The position numbers were made by a program, and so were the translations under genes. Positions 17,939-25,491 of a stretch of 64,000 bases of DNA are shown here, piece after piece (position 1 is the first letter of the stretch; every line of letters starts with the position of its first letter). This DNA is from Cohnella sp. AR92 (GTDB lineage: Bacteria; Bacillota; Bacilli; Paenibacillales; Paenibacillaceae), in NCBI RefSeq assembly GCF_003990975.1, contig NZ_RZJR01000005.1, positions 189,869-253,868 on the forward strand, given 5' to 3'. The notes under the pieces were generated by a model that saw only the letters and a program-made list of their open reading frames with translations, did not search any database and had not been told where the DNA came from.

Positions 17939-18421
17939 TCATATGGTTTCCGATTCCGCCTGCAGCTTCTCTCTTCGCTGCCAAACCAGCAAGTGTCCGA
18001 ATCGGCCGTCCACGCGCTCCGCGATGAACAGGATCAGCATCAAGCCGAGCAAGACGGCGCTGACCGAGAGCGGGATGACCCAATGATGAGGCGAATGGGA
18101 GAAGAAGGGGACAAGAGAAACGGCCACGATCGGCGGCGCGTTCCATTTGAACTTCCGGATCAACCAGATGGTAATCAGCACATTCGCCAGCACCGTAATG
18201 GGGCTCGGATATAAGTAGAACAGGATCGTTCCGATAGCGGACGAGACGAACGCCCCCACCGTAATTCGGGCAATCTCTCGATAAAGGAAGGTTCGCGAGA
18301 TAAAGAGAAAGCTGAAGGCTCCGAGCGTCGGGAAGAACAACGTATCCAGGAACGAGAAGTGCAGCGAGAACCAGTAGATGATCATGATGTAGATGCCGAT
18401 GGCGATTGTCTTCACTTTCAT
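17939..18421 (-). CDS. HPP-like small integral membrane protein
   Basis: This 160-residue protein consists of about five hydrophobic helices. The stretch LFFPTLGAFSFLF and the following ARITVGAFVSSAIGTILFYLYP resemble HPP-family or aromatic-acid-exporter-like membrane proteins. No catalytic motif is seen. An AGGAGGT site lies 13 nt before ATG 18421, a long spacing. The function is unknown; the family resemblance is weak. Confidence 0.7.
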   Translation of the reverse strand: MKVKTIAIGIYIMIIYWFSLHFSFLDTLFFPTLGAFSFLFISRTFLYREIARITVGAFVSSAIGTILFYLYPSPITVLANVLITIWLIRKFKWNAPPIVAVSLVPFFSHSPHHWVIPLSVSAVLLGLMLILFIAERVDGRFGHLLVWQRREKLQAESETI

Positions 18422-18555
18422 TGTCGTTTCCGTGACCTCCTGCGTAACTCTCTTTTATGTCCGATTCATTCTATCACTTTCCTCCCATCCGTCAAGCATC
18501 ATCGGCGATCCGGTACAAAGTCGAATAAGAAGCAAATCGCGAGCAAACCAAATAG

Positions 18556-18577
18556 AGCCGCCAGAAGCCTGGCGGCT
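18556..18577. terminator. Hairpin between two - strand genes
   Basis: AGCCGCCAG (18556-18564) pairs with CTGGCGGCT (18569-18577), loop 4 nt. It follows the 74-aa gene on the - strand; the longer T run (TTTT) is on the + strand side. Confidence 0.5.
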
Positions 18578-18595
18578 TTTCTCGTCTAAGCTCTC

Positions 18596-18820
18596 TTAAC
18601 GCTTAGTTCCGGAACGAATGCGGAAAAACACGCCGATATCTTTCTGCTCCGTAATGACGAACCCGTGCTGCAGCAGACAGAGTACGGCATCCTTTACGGG
18701 GGCTCCTACTTTTAGAAACCGGCTGCAAGGGGCTGCGCTGCCTATAATGCGAACTTGGCCGATGTTTGCAAAGTTTTTCTTGCTTCTGACGATGACGACC
18801 ACATCCGGAAACCGGCTCAT
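18596..18820 (-). CDS. Small conserved-looking protein, unknown (74 aa)
   Basis: The frame has an excellent AAGGAG site 8 nt before ATG 18820 and a hairpin after its stop, both signs of a real gene. The product is basic, begins MSRFPDVVVIVRSKKNFANI and has no membrane segment or known motif apart from two cysteines (APCSRFL and AVLCLL). It lies just after the acetyltransferase gene on the same strand. I do not recognise a family. Confidence 0.55.
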   Translation of the reverse strand: MSRFPDVVVIVRSKKNFANIGQVRIIGSAAPCSRFLKVGAPVKDAVLCLLQHGFVITEQKDIGVFFRIRSGTKR

Positions 18821-18900
18821 GATACCAACTCCTTATGAATAAGGGGATACCATAAGGTATTTCTCATCCTTCCGGAATGCTTGGACACCATGCGGCATTC

Positions 18901-19707
18901 CTACACCCGGTTACGCTCCATCCATGCGGTTGCCCAGTCCACCAGCTGTCTCTGGCGGATCAACCGGACAGGCGCGTTCCCTACCTGGTGCACGGCGATG
19001 CCATGCTCCCGCTCGAATTCGGCGCCAAGCCGGACAAAATCCCGATCGTCGACCGCCTGCGTCGAATAGGTCACCCACCTGCGCTCGCCGTCAACGATCA
19101 TGGCGCTGCTCTCCTCCGAGTGCGTCTTGCCGGGAAAATCGGCCCGGGTCTCCGCGAGATGGAGCGAGGTGTTCTTGTCGTGTCCGACACCGAGGAGCAG
19201 AACGTGGCCATCCAGCTCATACAGCTTGTCGAGAGGGGAGCCTTGGCCGAAAATATTCCTTAGATCATGGTTCGCCGTCAAATATTCCGCATGCTTGCCC
19301 ACGGCCGCGAAAGACCGCGCCGGGTGGTCGGAGCGCATCGCTCCCGGCCAGGTGCGAAGCATCTCGGCGACAACGCCCATTCCGATCGCCGGGGTTACCT
19401 CCTTATCGTAGGCGGGCCATTGCTCCCGGATCATCGGCCACCAAGCCTCCTCCGCATCCCAGTGAACGCCGGTCGCCGGATCGAGGTTCTTCCACGTTTG
19501 CGCCGGCATCATCACCGTCCCTTCCTCCCCGACGAGCGCGAGCAGCGCGCGGATGACCGTCTCCGCTCCGCCTAAGACGTAACCGAGGCTTCTCAGAGAA
19601 GTATGGACGATCAAGGTCTGCCCTGCCGACACCCCGTACCCTTCAAGCTGCTCGATGAGGTCTTGTTTCGTCAGAATCACCCTAGTCTGTTTTCCCTGCT
19701 CCTCCAT
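18901..19707 (-). CDS. AAC(3)-type aminoglycoside N-acetyltransferase family protein
   Basis: A 268-residue acetyl-CoA-dependent acetyltransferase of the antibiotic_NAT family (AAC(3), YokD and relatives). Typical segments are VHTSLRSLGYVLGGAETVI, GTVMMPAQTW, RSDHPARSFAAVGKHA and LLLGVGHDKNTSLHLAE. Family members acetylate the 3-amino group of 2-deoxystreptamine aminoglycosides, though many chromosomal members of Bacillales have no proven drug substrate. ATG 19707 has GGGAGGG 6 nt upstream; the frame is open further to 19833 through a leader with a terminator-like hairpin. Resistance is possible but not shown by sequence alone. Confidence 0.88.
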   Translation of the reverse strand: MEEQGKQTRVILTKQDLIEQLEGYGVSAGQTLIVHTSLRSLGYVLGGAETVIRALLALVGEEGTVMMPAQTWKNLDPATGVHWDAEEAWWPMIREQWPAYDKEVTPAIGMGVVAEMLRTWPGAMRSDHPARSFAAVGKHAEYLTANHDLRNIFGQGSPLDKLYELDGHVLLLGVGHDKNTSLHLAETRADFPGKTHSEESSAMIVDGERRWVTYSTQAVDDRDFVRLGAEFEREHGIAVHQVGNAPVRLIRQRQLVDWATAWMERNRV

Positions 19708-19734
19708 ATGATTCCCTCCCAAATTGGACAACGC

Positions 19735-19767
19735 AAAAACAACCCGCGCTGCATGAGCGGGGTTGTT
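19735..19767 (-). promoter_or_regulatory. Candidate transcription attenuator before the acetyltransferase gene
   Basis: On the - strand AACAACCCCGC (19767-19757) pairs with GCGGGTTGTT (19747-19738) with one bulged C, followed by a run of T (19739-19735). It is an intrinsic terminator lying between the promoter and the ribosome binding site of the AAC(3)-like gene. A small preceding hairpin CTGGC-gagca-GCCAG could form an alternative structure. Confidence 0.6.
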
Positions 19768-19824
19768 GCTGGCTGCTCGCCAGAAAAGCATTGCCCTTAT
19801 GATGTAGATGAAGTTACTTCCCGA

Positions 19825-19853
19825 ATTATACATAATTGCCCTAAAATATACAA
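19825..19853 (-). promoter_or_regulatory. Promoter of the acetyltransferase leader
   Basis: TTGTAT (19853-19848), a 17-bp spacer and a perfect TATAAT (19830-19825) on the - strand. Transcription would begin near 19818, about 110 nt before the start codon. Confidence 0.6.
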
Positions 19854-19892
19854 TCGGTCCCGTTCGCTTCGGATGGCGGCATGCATTGGTTA

Positions 19893-20312
19893 TTACAGCG
19901 CATTGCTTAGCTTCTTATAGATAGCCGACATCTGTTCCCGTTCTTCTTCCGTGAGGATCTCGAACAGCTTCCGGCGCAGCATTTGGCCGTCTTCATTCGC
20001 TTTCTGAACGACTTCGACGCCTTTGCTCGTGATGGCCAGGTAGATGATTCTCCGGTCGGATTCGTCCACGATTCGTACGGCCAGCTTCTTCTTCACGAGC
20101 TTATCCGACAGATGAGTGAGAGTCGGAGGCGTCAACTCTAGCGCCCGGGCGATATCGGACGGACGGCTGTTTCCGTTATTCTTCAGATGGCCGAGGACGA
20201 GTATATGGGTAATGCCAAGATCTTCATTGAATAACTTGCTCCACTGAACGATCAAGGTATTCGTTACTTTATCCATGTTATGAAGGATTTCGAATATCGT
20301 CTGCTCACTCAT
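19893..20312 (-). CDS. MarR family transcriptional regulator
   Basis: The 139-residue protein has the MarR winged-helix layout: N-terminal dimerisation helix, HTH (RPSDIARALELTPPTLTHLSDKLVKKKL), wing (RIVDESDRRIIYLAIT) and C-terminal helices. It lies 70 nt downstream of an SDR/MFS operon on the same strand, behind a leaky-looking hairpin. Two ATTTAGA-type palindromes in that operon are its likely targets, with a small-molecule substrate of the pathway as inducer. No promoter of its own is evident, so read-through is likely. Confidence 0.9.
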   Translation of the reverse strand: MSEQTIFEILHNMDKVTNTLIVQWSKLFNEDLGITHILVLGHLKNNGNSRPSDIARALELTPPTLTHLSDKLVKKKLAVRIVDESDRRIIYLAITSKGVEVVQKANEDGQMLRRKLFEILTEEEREQMSAIYKKLSNAL

Positions 20313-20339
20313 TAAAGTAAGTCCTCGCTTCCTATAAGT

Positions 20340-20369
20340 AAGAGCCTCTAATGGGAATTAGAGGCTCTT
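20340..20369 (-). terminator. Hairpin after the SDR operon
   Basis: A perfect 13-bp dyad, AAGAGCCTCTAAT (20340-20352) with ATTAGAGGCTCTT (20357-20369), loop GGGA. The T tract on the - strand is poor, so some transcription may reach the MarR gene 28 nt further on. Confidence 0.7.
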
Positions 20370-20382
20370 CTTATCATACATG

Positions 20383-21117
20383 CTATTGTGCCGAGAAACC
20401 ACCGTCGATAATCAATTCGGCGCCCGTGATGTAAGCCGCGTCATCCGAAGCCAGGAACAAGGCCGCCTTCGCGATATCGATAGGCTGCCCCAAGCGCTGC
20501 AGCGGGGTTCCTTGGATCAAGCGGCCCAGAAGTTCCTTCGACGTGCTCAAGGCTTGGGTCATCGGCGTCTCGATAATGCCCGGGAACAAAGTGTTTACGC
20601 GAACGCCTTGACGGCCGAAAGTCGTCGCGGCCGCTTTGGATACCGCGCGAACCGCCCCCTTGGAGGCGGAGTAGTGGTTAAACCCTTGTCCGATCTGAGC
20701 CGTATAGGAAGAGATATTCACGATGGAGCCTTTGTTCTGAGCGGCCATGTAAGGAGCGACATGCTTCATGCCGGCGAACGGGCCGAAGCCGTTGATGGAC
20801 AGCATCTTCTGCCAATCGTCCAAGTTGATTTCTTGATAAGGCTTCTCCGAGGAGATGCCCGCGTTATTCACCAGAATATCGATTCTGCCGAAACGTTCGT
20901 TAACGTCCCTCGCGAACTGCTGCCAATCTTCGTCGGAAGCGACGTTCAGCTTCATGCCGTACACGTTCGGCTTCTGGCTTGCCTTCTCCAGAGCGGCGTC
21001 GTTGATGTCCGCGGCGATAACGATCGCGCCTTCCTCCGCGAAGAGGTCGACCATGCATTCGCCGATTCCCGAAGCGCCGCCCGTGATAATGGCCACTTTA
21101 TTGTCTAATTTGCCCAT
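20383..21117 (-). CDS. SDR family oxidoreductase (third SDR of operon)
   Basis: A classical SDR of 244 residues with TGGASGIG for cofactor binding, NNAG, the catalytic serine in NISSYT and YSASK. It resembles 3-oxoacyl-ACP reductase/glucose dehydrogenase-like SDRs that use NAD(P). ATG 21117 (MGKLDNKVAIITGG) was preferred over the upstream frame because the AAGGGGTG site and family length fit. It is the last gene of an operon of three SDRs and one carrier; a catabolic role in oxidising a hydroxylated substrate is inferred. Confidence 0.9.
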   Translation of the reverse strand: MGKLDNKVAIITGGASGIGECMVDLFAEEGAIVIAADINDAALEKASQKPNVYGMKLNVASDEDWQQFARDVNERFGRIDILVNNAGISSEKPYQEINLDDWQKMLSINGFGPFAGMKHVAPYMAAQNKGSIVNISSYTAQIGQGFNHYSASKGAVRAVSKAAATTFGRQGVRVNTLFPGIIETPMTQALSTSKELLGRLIQGTPLQRLGQPIDIAKAALFLASDDAAYITGAELIIDGGFSAQ

Positions 21118-21133
21118 GATGTGTGTGCACCCC

Positions 21134-21883
21134 TTAGCGTAATTTAATGGATCCGCCGTCAACCATGACCGTTTGGCCTGTTACATAATCCGAATCCGAG
21201 CTTGCCAGGAACACGGCAACTCGGCCGATATCCTGCTCGGGATCGCCAAGGCGGCGCAGCGGGATCTTGTTGATCATCGCATCGTATAATTGCGGAGCGT
21301 TCTCGCGCCATTGCTGGACGCCCGGCGTCAAGGCGATCGGCGAGATCAGGTTGACGTTGATGCCTTCCGGTCCCCACTCGTTCGCGGCAACCCGCGAGAT
21401 TGCGCGGATCGCTTCTTTGGCAGCCGCGTACGAGGTCTGAGTCACTTGCCCGTCGATTCCGGCGCCCGAAGCGAAGTTGATCACTTTGCCTTGCGTTTTT
21501 TTCAATTCCGGATAAGCAGCTTGCATGAAGTGCAAAGTAGGATAGAAGCCCGTCCCGAAGCTCAGGTCGAACATCTCCTGAGTGGTTTCCATGAATGGAG
21601 CCTGTCTGGAGACATGGGCATTGTTCACGAGGATATCCAGCTTGCCGAACTTCTTGACGACTTCGTCTACGATCTGCCGAATGTTCTCTTTCTTCGAGAT
21701 ATCCTTGATGAACAGCATGCCTTCCGTATATTGGTTCACCTCGGCGAGGGTAGCTTGTCCCTTCTCCTCATTCACGTCCACGATCGCGATATGCGCGCCT
21801 TCCTTCGCCATGGCCAGAGCCATTCCTCTGCCGATGCCCGAAGCGCTGCCCGTAATGATTCCGACTTTGCCTTGCAATCTCAT
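21134..21883 (-). CDS. SDR family oxidoreductase (second SDR of operon)
   Basis: This 249-residue SDR shows TGSASGIG, NNAH (NNAG variant), NFASGAG and YAAAKEA, with a cofactor-binding D (IVDVNEEKG) that suggests NAD preference. GGGAGG lies 8 nt before ATG 21883. It has its own promoter and a MarR-type palindrome in the 99-bp gap after the MFS gene, and is followed after 16 nt by the next SDR. Confidence 0.9.
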   Translation of the reverse strand: MRLQGKVGIITGSASGIGRGMALAMAKEGAHIAIVDVNEEKGQATLAEVNQYTEGMLFIKDISKKENIRQIVDEVVKKFGKLDILVNNAHVSRQAPFMETTQEMFDLSFGTGFYPTLHFMQAAYPELKKTQGKVINFASGAGIDGQVTQTSYAAAKEAIRAISRVAANEWGPEGINVNLISPIALTPGVQQWRENAPQLYDAMINKIPLRRLGDPEQDIGRVAVFLASSDSDYVTGQTVMVDGGSIKLR

Positions 21884-21909
21884 GATCCTTTACCTCCCGG
21901 AACTATTAT

Positions 21910-21921
21910 TTAGACGTCTAA
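21910..21921. promoter_or_regulatory. Putative MarR operator, internal promoter
   Basis: The perfect palindrome TTAGACGTCTAA lies just downstream of the internal promoter's -10 box and before the second SDR gene. It matches the palindrome in front of the first SDR gene (24219-24234). Confidence 0.6.
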
Positions 21922-21936
21922 TTATTCAACAACTAA

Positions 21937-21965
21937 ATAATATCAGCTCTATTTTTTCATTGCAA
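21937..21965 (-). promoter_or_regulatory. Internal promoter for the second and third SDR genes
   Basis: TTGCAA (21965-21960), 17-bp spacer ending in CTGA, and TATTAT (21942-21937) on the - strand. The same arrangement occurs before the first SDR gene. Confidence 0.6.
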
Positions 21966-21981
21966 ATAGCAACTTTATCGT

Positions 21982-23250
21982 CTAGTTCCAGGTACCTTCC
22001 TTTTCTAGCTTCTTCTTCCCTCTGAAGGCGGCCAACACGCAGAACATATTGATCGCAAGCATCGCGATTATCGCATACAGCACCGAAGTGTAGCTTCCGG
22101 TGAAGTCGTACACGTAACCGTAGGCCGGCAGCGCGACGATCGAGGAAACGGCAAGCCCCATCGAAGCCGTCGAATAGATCTGGCTATACTCCTTGTTCCC
22201 GAACAAGCTGGACGTCAGGGCAGGTCCAAGCGTGCCGATCGAAGAGGAGATACAGCCGAACAGGCCGACGGCTGCGGTGATGAGGGTTGTGCTGGTGTCA
22301 GAGAACAACAGCAAGCAGATCGCGAGCAAGCCGATCGCCATGGCGATAAGAGCCGTGTTCCGGGAACCGATTCGATCGCTTAGGAAGCCGATCGCCAAGG
22401 AACCGATCAGAACGCCGACCATATACGTCCCCATGACGTTGCCTGCGAAGGATACGCTGAACCCCTTATTCGACAAGTAGGTCGGGATATGCATCGAGAA
22501 GCTGGCAATGGAGGTCACCAAGAAGAAAAAGACGATGAGGAAATAGAAGGCGGCCGATTTTCTCGCGACGGCCATGCTGACGCCCTTCGGCCCCGCCTCT
22601 TCGCCTGCAGCGCCGCTATTGGACTTGCTGCCTTCTTGCGCCCCATAAGGAAGCAAGCCTTTGTCCTGCGGCGATCTCTTAATAAGCAGCAGAATGACCG
22701 GGATAACGATAAGGATAGCCGAGACTCCGGTGGCGATATAACCGGTTCTCCACCCTTGCCCGGAAATGACGTTGCCGACGATCGGCTGGGCGATGGCGCC
22801 GATGCCTCCGCCCGCCGCGCTCATGATCCCAAGCGCCAGCCCGTTGCTTTTCTTAAACCACTGATTGATAATAACCGGACCCGCGATAACCGTGATGAAC
22901 ACGCCGCCTACCGCCAGAGGAATGGCGAGGAGATACCATCCCCAGACGGAATGCATCAGGCCGAACGTCGCGAATGCCCCTGCCTGCAGGAGAATCCCGA
23001 CAATGAGAACCAACCTGGTATCATACTTGGCCATCAGCTTCCCGCCGAAAGGAAGGAAGATCATGGTCACGATTGCCGAAACGCTAAAGTATAAGGTCAG
23101 ATTGCCCATCCCGATGCCCAATTCTTCGGTGATCGGCGTCAGGAACAGGCTGGCGGAGTTGTTCAGGCCCCCTTTGCCCAACCCCACGATGATGCAAAGA
23201 CCGACTAGGATCCACCACGCGTAGTGGATTTTCTTTTTAGGCTGATTCAT
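21982..23250 (-). CDS. MFS transporter (OFA/monocarboxylate type)
   Basis: A 422-residue carrier with about 12 membrane helices and a cytoplasmic central loop (SPQDKGLLPYGAQEG...GPKGVSMAVARKSA). The N-terminal HYAWWILVGLCIIVGLGKGG and the loop FGGKLMAKYDTR resemble the oxalate/formate antiporter and monocarboxylate groups. AAAGGAG lies 6 nt before ATG 23250. It lies between two SDR genes in a MarR-regulated operon, so it probably imports the organic acid or similar substrate that these enzymes oxidise; the substrate cannot be named. Confidence 0.9.
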   Translation of the reverse strand: MNQPKKKIHYAWWILVGLCIIVGLGKGGLNNSASLFLTPITEELGIGMGNLTLYFSVSAIVTMIFLPFGGKLMAKYDTRLVLIVGILLQAGAFATFGLMHSVWGWYLLAIPLAVGGVFITVIAGPVIINQWFKKSNGLALGIMSAAGGGIGAIAQPIVGNVISGQGWRTGYIATGVSAILIVIPVILLLIKRSPQDKGLLPYGAQEGSKSNSGAAGEEAGPKGVSMAVARKSAAFYFLIVFFFLVTSIASFSMHIPTYLSNKGFSVSFAGNVMGTYMVGVLIGSLAIGFLSDRIGSRNTALIAMAIGLLAICLLLFSDTSTTLITAAVGLFGCISSSIGTLGPALTSSLFGNKEYSQIYSTASMGLAVSSIVALPAYGYVYDFTGSYTSVLYAIIAMLAINMFCVLAAFRGKKKLEKEGTWN

Positions 23251-23274
23251 GATGCGCTCCTTTGTCCGCTTGTT

Positions 23275-24081
23275 CTATCCTTGCGCTTGTTTGGCGAACT
23301 CCTTGAAGTCCGCAATGCTTGGATTGGCGATGTAGTGCCCGCCTTCTACTTGGATCGTCTGCCCGGTGATGAACTTGGACTCGTCCGAGGCCAGGAATAG
23401 CACCGTGTAGCCGATATCATCCGGTTCCCCATGGTAAGGCAGGGCATTATACTTGGCGAAAATGTCCAGTACGGCAGGAGCCATATTGTTCTTAGCGGCA
23501 GGAGTCAGGATCAAGCCTGGCGCGACCGCGTTACAGCGGATGTTATCCTTGCCGTACTGCGTAGCGATGTACTTGGTCAGATTTACGACGCCAGCCTTCG
23601 AAGCCCCATATGCCGCGCGAATGGAATCTCCCGTGAATCCAGCCATCGAAGCGGTGTTGATGATCGAGCCGCCGCCAGCCTTCGCCATATGCGGAATCGC
23701 ATACCGGCTGCCGTGCAGAACGCTCTTCAGATTGACGTTCATCAATCGATCCCATTCTTCGAGGTCCATGTGCACGACGTCCAGGTCCTTCTTGAGGTTG
23801 GTCGACCCCACGTTGTTGAATAGGATGTCGATCTGACCATACGTACGAACCGTGAATTCCACCGCTTCTTCGATGGATTTGCCGTCTCCGGCATCGAGGA
23901 ATATGGCGCTTGCCTCTCCTCCTTGCGCTTGGATATCCTCAGCCGCCTTCTTGGCGCCCTCCACGTTAAAATCGGCTACGACGACCTTTGCTCCTTCTTG
24001 CGCCAGCAGGGTTGCCGCCGACAAGCCGATACCGGATGCTCCTCCCGTGATCAGCGCTGCTTTGCCTTCCACTCTACCCAT
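23275..24081 (-). CDS. SDR family oxidoreductase (first gene of operon)
   Basis: A 268-residue SDR: TGGASGIG, D in VVADFN for NAD binding, NNVG, catalytic serine in NTASMAG and YGASK. AAGGAG lies 10 nt before ATG 24081. The tail SIADFKEFAKQAQG is longer than in many SDRs. It is the promoter-proximal gene ahead of the MFS carrier (24 nt gap), with an operator palindrome and a possible catabolite-control site in its leader. Confidence 0.9.
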   Translation of the reverse strand: MGRVEGKAALITGGASGIGLSAATLLAQEGAKVVVADFNVEGAKKAAEDIQAQGGEASAIFLDAGDGKSIEEAVEFTVRTYGQIDILFNNVGSTNLKKDLDVVHMDLEEWDRLMNVNLKSVLHGSRYAIPHMAKAGGGSIINTASMAGFTGDSIRAAYGASKAGVVNLTKYIATQYGKDNIRCNAVAPGLILTPAAKNNMAPAVLDIFAKYNALPYHGEPDDIGYTVLFLASDESKFITGQTIQVEGGHYIANPSIADFKEFAKQAQG

Positions 24082-24119
24082 TGTTCGATTGCTCCTTCCT
24101 CTATTGGCCTATAAGAATT

Positions 24120-24133
24120 TGAAAGCGCTTCCC
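24120..24133. promoter_or_regulatory. Possible CcpA cre site
   Basis: TGAAAGCGCTTCCC lies in the transcribed leader of the SDR operon, between its promoter and the start codon. It matches the cre consensus except near its 3' end. A roadblock type of catabolite repression would fit the position. Confidence 0.4.
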
Positions 24134-24218
24134 ATCCCATGCGAAACCGATTCGCCCTTTCGCTCTGAAAGCCGTCCATCTCCTTGCTTCAGACAAAAAG
24201 TCTCCTTGGTTTCGACTT

Positions 24219-24234
24219 ATTTAGATGTCTAAAT
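24219..24234. promoter_or_regulatory. Putative MarR operator of the SDR/MFS operon
   Basis: ATTTAGA-TG-TCTAAAT is a perfect 7-2-7 palindrome located about 14 nt downstream of the -10 box, where a bound repressor would block initiation. A degenerate second copy (ATTAGGCATTTAAAT) follows toward the promoter. Confidence 0.65.
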
Positions 24235-24247
24235 ATTAGGCATTTAA

Positions 24248-24276
24248 ATATTATCAGAACATGTCTGCGTTTGCAA
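24248..24276 (-). promoter_or_regulatory. Promoter of the SDR/MFS operon
   Basis: TTGCAA (24276-24271), 17-bp spacer ending in CTGA and TAATAT (24253-24248) on the - strand. Confidence 0.5.
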
Positions 24277-24320
24277 TCGCAAACCTTTCACAGGATGGAC
24301 ACAATGCCTCCCTGTCAAAA

Positions 24321-24355
24321 AGCATCGCCGCGTGTACAAGCCACGCGGCGATGCT
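24321..24355 (-). terminator. Terminator of the GNAT gene
   Basis: A perfect 14-bp dyad, AGCATCGCCGCGTG (24321-24334) with CACGCGGCGATGCT (24342-24355), followed on the - strand by TTTTT. Confidence 0.9.
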
Positions 24356-24363
24356 CGCTTTGC

Positions 24364-24777
24364 TTAATAGTTCTTGTACATGCCGACCGACTGCGGAGCC
24401 GTATAATCGAAACCGTATTTCCGATAAATGCGGTCGGCCGGAACGTCGGCGATCAGGCTCGCATAAGAATTCTTCGGCGCATGCTCGTCCAAGTAATTCA
24501 TGATCTCGGACATGATAATTTTGCTATATCCTTTCCCCTGATGGTCCGGGCTTACGGCGATGTCCACTATCTGATAGAAGCAGCCGCCGTCTCCGATGAT
24601 TCTGCCCATTCCGATCAGCCGCTTATCGGAATCCCTCAGGACAACCGTAAAGATAGAGTTCCGCAGCGCTATCCTAGCGCCTTCTAAGTCCCTCGGACTT
24701 AATCCGGCAGCTGCTCGCAAGGCGAGATATTCCTCCGGCTCGGGCGATGTATGCGTCACCTCGATGTTCTTTTCCAA
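24364..24777 (-). CDS. GNAT family N-acetyltransferase
   Basis: A small GNAT of about 137 residues. Motif A is visible as DIAVSPDHQGKGYSKIIMSEI, with the acetyl-CoA pyrophosphate loop QGKGYS; the ending RKYGFDYTAPQSVGMYKNY is typical of a subgroup seen in bacilli. Both candidate starts are TTG; the one at 24777 has GGGGG 7 nt upstream and is preferred over 24783. The acceptor substrate is unknown. It is monocistronic, ended by a strong terminator. Confidence 0.85.
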   Translation of the reverse strand: MEKNIEVTHTSPEPEEYLALRAAAGLSPRDLEGARIALRNSIFTVVLRDSDKRLIGMGRIIGDGGCFYQIVDIAVSPDHQGKGYSKIIMSEIMNYLDEHAPKNSYASLIADVPADRIYRKYGFDYTAPQSVGMYKNY

Positions 24778-24860
24778 TTCCAAACCCCCTATCGGAAGCG
24801 TACAAGAGTCGTTTGCTTTAGCTTGCTCCGTTTAGAGAGGCGTATGATTTAGAAAGTGAT

Positions 24861-24935
24861 GTTACTTCGATTTTCTAAGTAGCGTCGACCTCCGTGCCCC
24901 CCATTCGCTTCTGTTACTTCGATCTTCTAAGTAAC
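24861..24935. repeat. Two copies of a short dyad repeat
   Basis: GTTACTTCGATTTTCTAAG (24861-24879) and GTTACTTCGATCTTCTAAG (24913-24931) differ at one base. The second copy continues to AAC, forming a 7-bp dyad GTTACTT...AAGTAAC with a 9-nt loop. The units are separated by about 30 nt of unrelated sequence. They lie in the non-coding gap between the GNAT gene and the ferredoxin gene and differ from the repeat near 8900. Confidence 0.65.
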
Positions 24936-25017
24936 ACAGACTTCGGGATGTCGCTAAATGATCCAGAACGCCTTGCTGGGTCTTCTTCGCGAAGATGATA
25001 ACGATTACAACCAAGTA

Positions 25018-25046
25018 TTGAATATCGCTAACAAATCGGATATGAT
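25018..25046 (+). promoter_or_regulatory. Promoter of the ferredoxin gene
   Basis: TTGAAT (25018-25023), 17-bp spacer, TATGAT (25041-25046). This predicts a leader of about 120 nt containing a direct repeat CGATCATACAA (twice near 25052-25083). Confidence 0.5.
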
Positions 25047-25173
25047 GAAGCCGATCATACAAGTTTGTCATCGATCATACAATGCTATGCTCGTACGATC
25101 TCCAACACGGCTCAAGTCACGCATGCAATCGCTTGTTCGGACTTATCATTATTCGTGGGAGGGTGGCAAGGTT

Positions 25174-25413
25174 ATGGCATTTGTAATCACGGAAGCTTGT
25201 ATTGACGAGAAGGCGGCAGACTGCAAGGACGTGTGCCCGGTCGACTGCATCTCGGAAGGTCCCGATCAGTTCTTCATCGACGCGGACGTCTGCATCGACT
25301 GCGGAGCTTGCGAAACGGCTTGTCCGGTAGGAGCCATCTTTTACGAGGATGATCTGACCGCCGAACGGAAAAAGTTCGTAGAGAAGGCCCGAGATTTCTA
25401 TCAAAGTCAATAA
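25174..25413 (+). CDS. Ferredoxin, seven-iron type spacing
   Basis: A 79-residue electron carrier. The cysteines lie at 9, 17, 21, 25, 40, 43, 46 and 50: C-x7-C-x3-CP, then CIDCGACETACP. This spacing is that of bacterial ferredoxins with one [3Fe-4S] and one [4Fe-4S] cluster. ATG 25174 (MAFVITEACI) has GGGAGGG about 10 nt upstream; the frame stays open further upstream but without support. It is a single gene with promoter and terminator. The redox partner is unknown. Confidence 0.93.
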   Translation: MAFVITEACIDEKAADCKDVCPVDCISEGPDQFFIDADVCIDCGACETACPVGAIFYEDDLTAERKKFVEKARDFYQSQ

Positions 25414-25431
25414 GCAGCGAGAAAATGCGGA

Positions 25432-25460
25432 AAGGGGCCTCCCGAATGGGAAGGCCCCTT
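25432..25460. terminator. Bidirectional terminator
   Basis: AAGGGGCCT (25432-25440) pairs with AGGCCCCTT (25452-25460), extended by inner CCC/GGG. It lies between the convergent ferredoxin and trpB genes. Confidence 0.85.
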
Positions 25461-25491
25461 GTTTGATGAATGGCAATCGCTCGTTTGCTCT

